In this document: piece after piece, positions 21,401 to 33,400 of the stretch
Numbering within the stretch: position 1 is the stretch's first letter
Layout of the letters: each line of letters begins with the position of its first letter
Assembly: GCF_014649835.1 (NCBI RefSeq)
Contig: NZ_BMTU01000003.1
Span: 372,001-436,000 of the forward strand
Source: Streptomyces pilosus
Lineage (GTDB): Bacteria > Actinomycetota > Actinomycetes > Streptomycetales > Streptomycetaceae
DNA length: 64,000 nt
Direction of reading: 5' to 3'
The notes under the pieces: model-generated
The model's database searches: none
Told to the model about the DNA's origin: nothing
Seen by the model: only the letters and a program-made list of their open reading frames with translations
Program-made: the position numbers and the translations under genes

Positions 21401-24400
21401 CTTCCAGCTCGGCGGGCACTCGCTGCTCGCCACCAAGCTGGTCAGCCGCATCCGCTCGGTCCTCGGCGCCGAACTGGCCATCCGCCAGCTCTTCGACACC
21501 CCCACCGTGGCCGGCCTCTCCGGCGCCCTCGACACCGGCAACGGCCACGCCCGCCCCGCCCTCACCGCCGCCGCACCGCGCCCCGGGCGGATCCCGCTCT
21601 CCTACGCCCAGCAACGCCTGTGGTTCCTCCACCGGTTCGAGGGGCCCAGCGCCGCCTACAACTCCCCGGTCGCGCTGCGGCTGACCGGCCCGCTGGACCA
21701 GGATGCCCTGCGCAGCGCCGTCACCGACCTCACGGCCCGCCACGAGAGCCTGCGGACGGTGTTCGCGGAGGACGCCGAAGGTCCCCACCAGATCGTCCGG
21801 GACCCCGCCGGCACCGCCGACCTCACCGTCGTCCGCACCGACCGGGACGGACTGGACGCGGCCCTGTCCGAGGCCGCCCGGCACGCCTTCGACCTGACCG
21901 AGGACGTCCCGCTGCGGGTGTGGCTCTTCGAACTCGGCGCCGACGAGCACGTCCTGCTGCTGCTCACCCACCATGTCGCCACCGACGCCTGGTCCCGCGC
22001 CCCGCTGGCCCGCGACCTGACGACCGCCTACGCGGCCCGCGCCGCGGGCGGGGCGCCGGCGTGGGAGCCGCTGCCGGTGCAGTATGCCGACTACAGCCTG
22101 TGGCAGCACGAACTGTTCGGCACGAACGACGGCCCGGACAGCGAGATCTCCCGCCAGCTCGGCTACTGGAAGCGGGCACTCGCGGGCCTCCCGGAGGAGC
22201 TGACCCTCCCGTACGACCGCCCGCGCCCGGCCACCGCCACCTACGCGGGCGACACCCTCACCTTCGACCTGCCCGCCGGCCTGCACGCCCGCCTCACCCG
22301 CGTCGCCCGCGAGCACCGGGCGAGCCTCTTCATGGTGCTTCAGGCGGGGTTGGCGGGTCTGCTGTCGCGGTTGGGTGCGGGCAGCGACATCCCGTTGGGT
22401 ACGCCGATCGCGGGTCGTACGGACGATGCGCTGGACGATCTGGTGGGTTTCTTCGTCAACACGTTGGTGCTGCGGACGGACGTGTCGGGTGATCCGACGT
22501 TCGCGGAGCTGATCGAGCGGGTGCGGGTGGCGGACCTGGAGGCGTACGCGCACCAGGACCTGCCGTTCGAGCGGCTGGTGGAGGCGGTCAACCCGGAGCG
22601 TTCCCTCGCCCGGCACCCCCTCTTCCAGACCATGCTCAACCTCAACAACGCCGGCCCGGTCGAAGCACTCGACGAGATCGCCAAACTTCCCGGCCTCACC
22701 GTCCACCACGAACCCCTCGAGACGGACCGCGTCAAGTTCGACCTCGGCTTCTCCTTCGCCGAGGCCCACGACGGCCTGCGCGGATCCCTCCAGTACAGCA
22801 CCGACCTGTTCGACCGCGAGACCGCGTGGGGCATCGCCGAGCGGTTCGTCCGTGTGCTGGTCGCCCTCGTGGAGGACCCGGGTGTGCGGGTGGGTGCGGT
22901 GGAGGTGCTGGCTCCGGGTGAGCGGGAGCGGGTGCTGGGTGAGTGGAACGGCGTGGCGCGTGAGGTGCGTGGTGTGTCGTTGCCGGTGTTGTTCGGTGAG
23001 CAGGCGGCGCGGACTCCGGACGCGGTGGCGGTGGTCGCGGGTGAGCGGTCGCTGTCGTATGCGGAGCTGGACGCGTGGTCGAACCGGGTGGCGCGCTGGC
23101 TGATCGCCCGCGGGGTGCGTGCCGAGTCGTTCGTGGGCGTGAAGTTGCCGCGGTCGGTGGAGCTGGTGGTGGCGCTCCTCGGGGTGGTGAAGGCCGGCGG
23201 CGCGTATGTGCCGATCGACGTCGACTATCCGGCGGAGCGGGTGGGCCAGATTCTTGGCGACGCGCGTCCGCTGATCACGATCGATGATCCGGGGGTGCTG
23301 GAGGAGGCTTCCGGTTACTCGGATGCTCCGGTCACGGATGAGGACCGGTTGGTGCGGCTTGAGTTGTTGCATCCGGCGTATGTGATTTTCACGTCGGGGT
23401 CGACGGGCCGTCCGAAGGGTGTGGTGGTCGAACACCGTTCGGTCGGGGCGTATCTGGAGCGGGCTCGTGAGGTGTACGGGGACGCGGCCGGGACGGCGTT
23501 GCTGCATTCGTCCGTCGCCTTCGACCTGACGGTGACGGCGCTTTACAGCCCGCTGGTGTCGGGTGGGCGTGTGGTGCTGGCCGAGCTGGACGAGCGGGCG
23601 GGTGCGTGGGGCCGGCCGTCGTTCATGAAGGTCACCCCGTCCCACCTCGGTCTGCTGCAGGCCCTGCCGGATGAGGTGTCACCTTCGGGGACGCTGGTCA
23701 CCGGTGGTGAGGCGCTGGTCGGTGAGGCGCTGGAGACGTGGCGTGCGGCTCACCCGGACGTGACCGTGATCAACGCTTACGGTCCTACGGAAGCGACGGT
23801 GAACTGCACGGACTTCCGGATCGAGCCCGGTCAGGGTGTCGCGTCCGGTCCGGTGCCGATCGGGCGCCCCTTCTGGAACACCCGCGCCTATGTGCTGGAT
23901 GAGCGGCTGCGGCCGGTTCCGCCGGGTGTGGCGGGTGAGTTGTATATCGGTGGTGTGGTCCTGGCGCGTGGTTACTTCGAGCGTCCGGATCTGACGGCGG
24001 AGCGTTTCACCGCGGACCCCTACGGTCCGGCCGGCGCACGGATGTACCGCACGGGTGACATGGCCCGCTGGAACGCCGACGGTCAGCTCGTCTACGCCGG
24101 CCGGGTCGACGATCAGGTCAAGTTGCGGGGCTTCCGGATCGAGCTGGGGGAGATCCAGGCGGTCATCGCCGGCCATGCCGGGGTGGCCCGTGCGGCGGTC
24201 GTCGTGCGTGAGGACCGTCCTGGTGACCAGCGCCTCGCCGCGTACGTGGTGGGGGAGACGGAAGGTTTGCGCGAGTACGTCGCCGCCCGTCTCCCCGAGT
24301 ACATGGTGCCCTCGGCCTTCGTCGCCCTCGACGCACTGCCGCTGACGACGAACGGCAAGCTGGACCGCCGCGCCCTGCCCGCCCCCGACTACGGTCCGGA

Positions 24401-27400
24401 GGGCGAGAGCGGTCGTGCACCGCGCACGGCTCGCGAAGAGGTTGTGTGCGGTCTGTTCGCCGAGGTGCTGGGCCTGGAGTCGGTCACGATCGACGACGAC
24501 TTCTTCCGCCTCGGCGGGCACTCGCTGCTGGCGACGAAGCTGGTCAGCCGTATCCGCACCGTCCTGGAGGCGGAGCTGCCGATCCGGCAGCTGTTCGAGA
24601 CGCCGACGGTGGCGGGCCTGGCCGCCGCCCTGGAGGCGGTGGCCGGTGAGGCCCGCCGTGGGGTCGCCCCGGTCGTGCCGCGGCCGGAGCGGATTCCGCT
24701 GTCGTACGCGCAGCAGCGGCTGTGGTTCCTGAACCAGTTCGAGGGTCCCAGCGCCACCTACAACGCCCCGGTCGCGCTGCGGCTGTCCGGTCCGCTGGAC
24801 CGGGAGGCGCTGCGGCTGGCGCTCGGGGACGTCGTCGCCCGGCACGAGAGCCTGCGCACGGTGTTCGCCGAGGACGGCGAAGGAGCCCGGCAGATCGTCC
24901 GGCCGGTGGATGAGGCCGCGGTGGCCCTGCCGGTGACGGAGGTCGGCGAGGAGGGACTGCCGGCGGCGCTCGCGGACGCGGCGGCCCTGCCCTTCGACCT
25001 GGCGCGGGAGATCCCCTTCCGTGCCGCGCTGTTCGCCGTGGCGGACGGGCAGCACGTGCTGCTGCTCCTGACCCACCACATCGTGAGCGACGCGTGGTCG
25101 CGGGAGCCGCTGGCCCGTGACCTCACGGCGGCCTATGCCGCGCGGGTCGCGGGCGGGGCGCCGGTGTGGGAGCCGCTGCCGGTGCAGTACGCGGACTACA
25201 GCCTGTGGCAGCGGGAGGTGCTGGGCTCGGAGGACGACCCGGGCAGCGAGATCTCCCGGCAGCTCGGCTACTGGACGGAGGCCCTGGCCGAGCTGCCCGA
25301 CCAGTTGGAGCTGCCGTACGACCGGCCGCGCCCCGCGGTCGCCTCCTACCGCGGTGACCGGATCACCTTCCGCCTGCCCGAGGACGTCGCCGCCGGCATC
25401 GACCGCGTGGCCCGGGACACGCAGGCGAGCCCGTTCATGGTGGTGCAGGCCGCGCTCGCGGCGCTGCTGACACGACTGGGCGGCGGCACCGACATCCCCA
25501 TTGGCACGCCGATCGCCGGCCGTACCGACGAGGCGCTGAACGACCTGGTCGGCGTATTCCTGAACACGCTGGTGCTGCGGACCGACACCACGGGGAACCC
25601 GGCGTTCACCGAGCTGGTGGACCGGGTCCGGGAGACCAGCCTGGGGGCCTACGCACACCAGGACCTGCCGTTCGAGCGGCTGGTGGAGGCGGTCAACCCG
25701 GAGCGTTCGCTTGCCCGGCACCCGCTGTTCCAGGTGCTGCTGACCTTCAACAACACGGACTACCGGGGCGCCCTCGACTCACTCGACGGGCTGCCCGGAC
25801 TCACCGCGCAGCGCTACTCGGTGGAGACCTCGCACGCCAAGTTCGATCTGGCCTTCGGCTTCTCCGAGCGGGCGGGCGGTCTCGACGGCGTGCTGGAGTA
25901 CGGCACCGACCTGTTCGACCAGGACACCGCCGCCGGTCTCGTCGAGCGCCTGCTGCGTGTGCTGACGGCGGCCGTGGCCCGGCCCACCGCTCCCATCGGC
26001 GCCATGGACCTCCTCGACGAGGTGGAGTCGGGTCTGGTGGTGTCGGGGTGGAACGACACGGTGTGCGAGATGCCGGCTCGTTCGGTGGTGGAACTGTTCG
26101 CGGAGCGGGTGGCCGAGTCGCCGGACGCCTGCGCGGTGATCGCCGGTGAGGAGTCCTTGACGTACGCGGAGCTGGACGCGCGGGCGGAGGGGCTGGCGCG
26201 GCTGCTGGTGGAGCGTGGGGTGTCGCCCGAGCGGTTCGTGGCGGTGGCGCTGCCGCGGTCGGCGGACCTGGTGGTCGCGCTGCTGGCGGTGTGGAAGGCG
26301 GGGGCCGCGTATCTGCCGCTGGACACGGAGTACCCGGCCGACCGGCTGGCGTACATGCTGGACGACGCCGACCCGGCGCTGGTGCTGACGGTGCGGGACC
26401 TGCTCTCCGAGCTGCCCGCGTTCGAGCAGCCCCGGCTGCTTCTGGACGCCTCCTCGACCCGCGACGCGCTCGCGGCGCACACCGGCACGGAAGACCTGAA
26501 CGCGGGCTCCGACCTGCGCCGCTCGGCGTACGTGATCTACACGTCGGGTTCGACGGGGCTGCCGAAGGGTGTGGTGGTTCCGCAGGGGCCGCTGGTCAAC
26601 TTCCTGGTGTCGATGGCGGACCGGTTCGCCCTGGGCGCGGAGGACCGTCTGCTGGCGGTGACCACGGTCGGGTTCGACATCGCCGGTCTGGAGCTGTTCG
26701 TGCCGCTGCTCAGCGGTGCGGCGGTGGTGATGGCCGCCCGTGACGTCGTACGCGACCCGGCGGCCTTGTGCGAGCTGGCGGTGTCCTCGGGTGCGTCGGT
26801 GATGCAGGCGACACCGAGCCTGTGGCGGGCGGTGCTGGCTCAGGACCCGGCGGTGGTGGCACGGCTGCGGGTGCTGATCGGCGGGGAGGCCCTGCCGGCG
26901 GACTTGGCGGTGGCACTGGCCGAACACGCCGTGTCGGTCACGAACCTGTACGGGCCGACCGAGACGACCATCTGGTCCACGGCCTGGGACGTGACCGGGG
27001 ACGCGGCCCGTTCGCCGCGTATCGGCCGGCCGATCGCCAACACGCAGGTGTACGTCCTCGACGCCGGTCTGCGCCCGGTACCGCCCGGCGTCCCCGGAGA
27101 GCTCTACATCGCCGGTGACGGTGTGGTGCGCGGCTACCACGGCCGGTACGCGCTGACCTCGGAGCGCTTCGTCGCCGACCCGTTCGGCCCTGCGGGTGCG
27201 CGGATGTACCGCACGGGTGACCTGGCCCGGTGGACGAAGGACGGGGAGCTGGAGTACCTGTCCCGGGTCGACGACCAGGTCAAGCTGCGCGGCTTCCGCA
27301 TCGAGCTGGGCGAGATCGAGGCGGTGCTGGCCTCGCATACGCAGGTGGCGCAGGCCGCGGTGATCGTCCGTGAGGACCGTCCCGGCGACAAGCGCCTCGC

Positions 27401-30400
27401 GGCGTATGTCGTCGGCGTGCAGGGTGTCCGTCCGCAGGTGGCTGACCTGCGTGACCTGGCCGCTTCCCGGCTGCCCGGTTACATGGTCCCGTCCGCCTTC
27501 GTCACCCTCGACGCGATGCCGCTCACCCCGAACGGCAAGCTGAACCGGCGGGCGCTGCCCGCCCCGGACTACGGCCTCGACACCCCGGGCGGCCGCGCCC
27601 CGCGTTCCCCGCGCGAGGAGATCCTCTGCGGCCTCTTCGCCGAGGTACTGGGCCTGGAGTCGGTCTCGATCGACGACGACTTCTTCCAGCTCGGCGGGCA
27701 CTCGCTGCTCGCCACCAAGCTGGTGAGCCGCGTCCGCAGCGTGCTGGACGCCGAACTCGCCGTCCGGCAGGTCTTCGAGTCCCCCACGGTCGCCGAGCTC
27801 GGCACGGCCCTCGACCAGTCGGCGGACGGGCGGGCCCCGTTGCGTGCCGTGGCGGAGCGCCCCGAACGGTTGCCACTCTCGCTCGCCCAGCAGCGGCTGT
27901 GGTTCCTCCACCAGTTCGAGGGTCCGAGCGCCACCTACAACGTTCCCGTGGCGCTGCGACTGTCCGGTGCCCTCGACATCGACGCTCTGCGCCGGGCGCT
28001 GGTCGACGTCGTCGCCCGGCACGAGAGCCTGCGGACCGTGTTCGCGGAGGACGCCGAGGGTGCCTACCAGGTGGTGCTCGACGCCGCGCGCGCCACGGAG
28101 GCCGAACTGCAGGTCGTCACTGTCGGCACCGACGACCTGGACGAGGAGCTGCAGCGCGCCACGCGGACGCCGTTCGACTTGACGCGCGATCTTCCCCTGC
28201 GCGCCTGGCTGTTCGAGCTGGGAGACGGGGAACACGTCCTGCTGGCCGTCGTCCACCACATCGCGGGCGACGCCTGGTCCATGGGACCGCTGGCCCGTGA
28301 CCTGTCGGCGGCCTACGCGGCACGTATCGCCGGCCGGGCACCGGTGACGGAGCCGCTGCCGGTGCAGTACGCCGACTACAGCCTGTGGCAGCGCGAGCTG
28401 CTGGGCTCGGAGGACGACCCGGACAGCGAGATCTCCCGCCAGCTCGGCTACTGGACCCAGGCCCTGGCCGGGCTGCCGCAGGAACTGGCGCTGCCCTTCG
28501 ACCGTCCGCGCCCGGCCACCGCCACCTACGCGGGCGACCGGGTCACGTTTTCCTTCCCCGACCACCTGCACGAGCGGCTGACCGAGGTCGCCCGCGAGCA
28601 CCGGGCCAGCGTCTTCATGGTGCTTCAGGCGGGGTTGGCGGGTCTGCTGTCGCGGTTGGGTGCGGGCAGCGACATCCCGTTGGGTACGCCGATCGCGGGT
28701 CGTACGGACGATGCGCTGGACGATCTGGTGGGTTTCTTCGTCAACACGCTGGTGCTGCGGACGGACGTGTCGGGTGATCCGACGTTCGCGGAGCTGATCG
28801 AGCGGGTGCGGGTGGCGGACCTGGAGGCGTACGCGCACCAGGACCTGCCGTTCGAGCGGCTGGTGGAGGCGGTCAACCCGGAGCGTTCCCTCGCCCGGCA
28901 CCCCCTCTTCCAGACCATGCTCGTCCTCAACAACACCGAGCAGGGCGCCGCTTCGGCCGTCGCCTCCCTGCCCGGCCTCCAGGTGACGGGCCGGGCTGTG
29001 GAAGCCGGCTCCGCCAAGTTCGATCTCTCGTTCCGTCTCTCGGAGAGCGGAGGCGCCCTGGACTTCAGCACCGACCTGTTCGACCGCGAGACCGCGTGGG
29101 GCATCGCCGAGCGGTTCGTCCGTGTGCTGGTCGCCCTCGTGGAGGACCCGGGTGTGCGGGTGGGTGCGGTGGAGGTGCTGGCTCCGGGTGAGCGGGAGCA
29201 GGTGCTGGGTGAGTGGAACGGCGTGGCGCGTGAGGTGCGTGGTGTGTCGTTGCCGGTGTTGTTCGGTGAGCAGGCGGCGCGGACTCCGGACGCGGTGGCG
29301 GTGGTCGCGGGTGAGCGGTCGCTGTCGTATGCGGAGCTGGACGCGTGGTCGAACCGGGTGGCGCGCTGGCTGATCGCCCGCGGGGTGCGCGCGGAGTCGT
29401 TCGTGGGCGTGATGCTGCCGCGGTCGGTGGAGCTGGTGGTGGCGCTGCTGGCGGTAGTGAAGGCCGGCGGCGCGTATGTGCCGATCGACGTCGACTATCC
29501 GGCGGAGCGGGTGAACCAGATCCTGGGCGACGCGCGCCCGGTGCTGATGATCGACGACCCCGGAAGGCTGACCGAGTCCGATGGCTTCTCCGGCGGCCCG
29601 GTCACGGACGAAGTCCGGATGGACCGCCTGGACTTGTCGCATCCGGCGTATGTGATCTTCACGTCGGGGTCGACGGGCCGTCCGAAGGGTGTGGTGGTCG
29701 AACACCGTTCGGTCGGGGCGTATCTGGAGCGGGCTCGTGAGGTGTACGGGGACGCGGCCGGGACGGCGTTGCTGCATTCGTCCGTCGCCTTCGACCTGAC
29801 GGTGACAGCGCTTTACAGCCCGTTGGTGTCGGGTGGGCGTGTGGTGCTGGCGGAGCTGGATGAGCGGGCGGGTGCGTGGGGCCGGCCGTCGTTCATGAAG
29901 GTCACGCCGTCCCACCTGGGTCTTCTTCAGGCGCTGCCGGAGGGTGTGTCGCCGTCGGGGACGCTGGTCACCGGTGGTGAGGCGCTGGTCGGTGAGGCGC
30001 TGGAGACGTGGCGTGCGGCTCACCCGGACGTGACCGTGATCAACGCTTACGGACCCACGGAAGCGACGGTGAACTGCACGGACTTCCGGATCGAGCCCGG
30101 TCAGGGTGTCGCGTCTGGCCCGGTGCCGATCGGGCGACCCTTCTGGAACACCCGCGCCTATGTGCTGGATGAGCGGCTGCGGCCGGTTCCTCCGGGTGTG
30201 GCGGGTGAGTTGTATATCGGTGGTGTGGTCCTGGCGCGTGGTTATTTCGAGCGTCCGGATCTGACGGCGGAGCGCTTCACCGCCGACCCCTACGGTCCGG
30301 CCGGCGCGCGGATGTACCGCACGGGTGACATGGCCCGCTGGAACGCCGACGGTCAACTCGTCTACGCGGGCCGGGTCGACGACCAGGTCAAACTGCGGGG

Positions 30401-33400
30401 CTTCCGGATCGAGCTGGGCGAGATCCAGGCGGTCATCGCCGGTCACCCGGACGTCTTCCGTGCCGCCGTGGTCGTCCGTGAGGACCGCCCTGGTGACCAG
30501 CGTCTGGTCGCCTACGTCGTCGGCTCGGTCGAGGGCCTGCGCGAGTACGTCGCCGCCCGCCTTCCCGAGTACATGGTTCCCTCGGCCTTCGTCGCCCTCG
30601 ACGCACTGCCGCTGACGACGAACGGCAAGCTGGACCGCCGCGCCCTGCCCGCCCCCGACTACGGTCCGGAGAGCGAGACCGGCCGCGCTCCCCGTACGGC
30701 CCGCGAGGAGATCCTCTGTGGTCTCTTCGCCGAGATCCTCGGTGTGGACGCCGTCTCGATCGACGACGACTTCTTCCGTCTCGGCGGGCACTCCCTCCTC
30801 GCCACCCGCCTGGTCAGCCGCATCCGCGGCTCACTCGGTGTGGAGATGGCCGTACGGCAGCTCTTCGACACGCCGAGTGTCGCCGGCCTGTCGGCCGCGA
30901 TCGACGAGGTGGACGGCGGCCACCGTGCCGCACTGACCGCGGCGGTGCCGCGGCCGGACCGGGTCCCGCTGTCGTACGCGCAGCAGCGGCTGTGGTTCCT
31001 GAACCAGTTCGAGGGTCCCAGCGCCACCTACAACATCCCGGTCGCGCTGCGGCTGTCCGGTCCGCTGGACCGGGAGGCGCTGCGGCTGGCGCTCGCGGAC
31101 GTCGTCGCCCGGCACGAGAGCCTGCGCACGGTGTTCGCGGAGGACACCGCGGGCGCCTACCAGGTCGTCCGGCCGGTGGACGAGGCACGGCCCGAACTGG
31201 CGGTCGTCGCCGTCACGCGGGACGAGGTCGAGGAGCGCCTCCACGAGGCGGCGCGCCGGGGCTTCGACCTGTCGGCCGAGTCCGGCGAACTGCCGCTGCG
31301 CGCGACGCTGTTCGCGCTGGGGGACGACGAGCACGTGCTGCTGCTCCTCCTGCACCACATCGTGAGCGACGCCTGGTCCCGCACCCCCCTGGCCCGTGAC
31401 CTCACGGCGGCCTATGCCGCGCGGGTCGCGGGCGGGGCGCCGGTGTGGGAGCCGCTGCCGGTGCAGTACGCGGACTACAGCCTGTGGCAGCGGGAGGTGC
31501 TCGGCTCCGAGGACGACCCGGGCAGCGAGATCTCCCGGCAGCTCGGCTACTGGACGGAGGCCCTGGCCGAGCTGCCCGACCAGTTGGAGCTGCCGTACGA
31601 CCGGCCGCGCCCCGCGGTCGCCTCCTACCGCGGTGACCGGATCCCGTTCGAGGTCCCCGCGGAGCTGTACCAGCGGGTGGTGGCACTGGCCCGTGCTTCC
31701 CAGGCGAGCCCCTTCATGGTGCTCCAGGCCGGTCTCGCCGCCCTGCTGACCAAGCTCGGCGCGGGCACGGACATCCCCCTCGGCACGCCGATCGCCGGCC
31801 GTACCGACGAGGCTCTGGACGACCTGGTCGGCGTGTTCATCAACACGCTGGTGCTGCGCACCGACACCTCCGGCCGGCCCTCCGCCCGGGAACTGGTCGA
31901 GCGGGTGCGGTCGCAGAACCTGGCCGCCTACGCGCACCAGGACCTGCCGTTCGAGCGGCTGGTGGAGGTGCTCAACCCGGAGCGTTCGATGGCCCGGCAC
32001 CCGCTGTTCCAGGTGCTGCTGGCGTTCAACAACACGGACTCCGCGGCCGTCGACCGGGCCGCGTCGGGGCTGCCGGGGCTCGAGGTGTCCCGTGCCGTCG
32101 CCGAGACGGGTGTGGGCAAGTTCGACCTGTCCTTCGCCTTTGCCGAGCAGGAGGCCACGTCCGGTTCCCTGCACGGCGTATTGGAATACAGCACGGACCT
32201 GTTCGACCAGGACACCGTCGAGGCCCTGGGCCGCCGCTACCTGCGCGTTCTCCGGGCCATGGTCGACGACCCCGCCGCGCCCCTGGACCGGGCACACCTC
32301 CTCGACGAGGTGGAGTCGGGTCTGGTGGTGTCGGGGTGGAACGACACGGTGTGCGAGATGCCGGCTCGTTCGGTGGTGGAGCTGTTCGCGGAGCGGGTGG
32401 CCGAGTCGCCGGACGCACTCGCGGTGATCGCCGGTGCGGAGTCCTTGACGTACGCGGAGCTGGACGCGCGGGCGGAGGGGTTGGCGCGGCTGCTGGTGGA
32501 GCGTGGGGTGGCGCCCGAGCGGTTCGTGGCGGTGGCGTTGCCGCGGTCGGCGGACCTGGTGGTGGCGTTGCTGGCGGTGTGGAAGGCGGGGGCGGCGTAT
32601 CTGCCGCTGGACACGGAGTACCCGGCCGACCGGCTGGCGTACATGCTGGACGACGCCCAGCCCGCCCTCGTCCTCACCACCACCGGACTCCTCTCCGAGC
32701 TGCCCGAGTTCGACCAGCCCCGCCTGCTCCTGGACGACCTCAGGGACCTCCCCGCGGCCGGGCCGGTGCATGCCGGAACCGACCTCCATCGCTCGGCGTA
32801 CGTGATCTACACGTCGGGTTCGACGGGGCTGCCGAAGGGTGTGGTGGTTCCGCAGGGGCCGTTGGTCAACTTCCTGGTGTCGATGGCGGACCGGTTCGCC
32901 CTGGGCGCGGAGGACCGTCTGCTGGCGGTGACCACGGTCGGGTTCGACATCGCCGGTCTGGAGCTGTTCGTGCCGCTGCTCAGCGGTGCGGCGGTGGTGA
33001 TGGCCGCCCGCGACGTCGTACGCGACCCGGCCGCACTCTGCCAGCTCGCCCTGGAGACGGACGCGTCGGTGATGCAGGCGACACCGAGCCTGTGGCGGGC
33101 GGTGCTGGCTCAGGACCCGGCGGTGGTGGAGCGGCTGCGGGTGCTGATCGGCGGGGAGGCCCTGCCGGCGGACTTGGCGGTGGCACTGGCCGAACACGCC
33201 GTGTCGGTCACGAACCTGTACGGCCCGACCGAGACGACCATCTGGTCCACGGCCTGGGACGTGACCGGGGATGCGGCCCGTTCGCCGCGTATCGGCCGGC
33301 CGATCGCCAACACGCAGGTGTACGTCCTCGACGCCGGTCTGCGCCCGGTACCGCCCGGCGTCCCCGGAGAGCTCTACATCGCCGGTGACGGTGTGGTGCG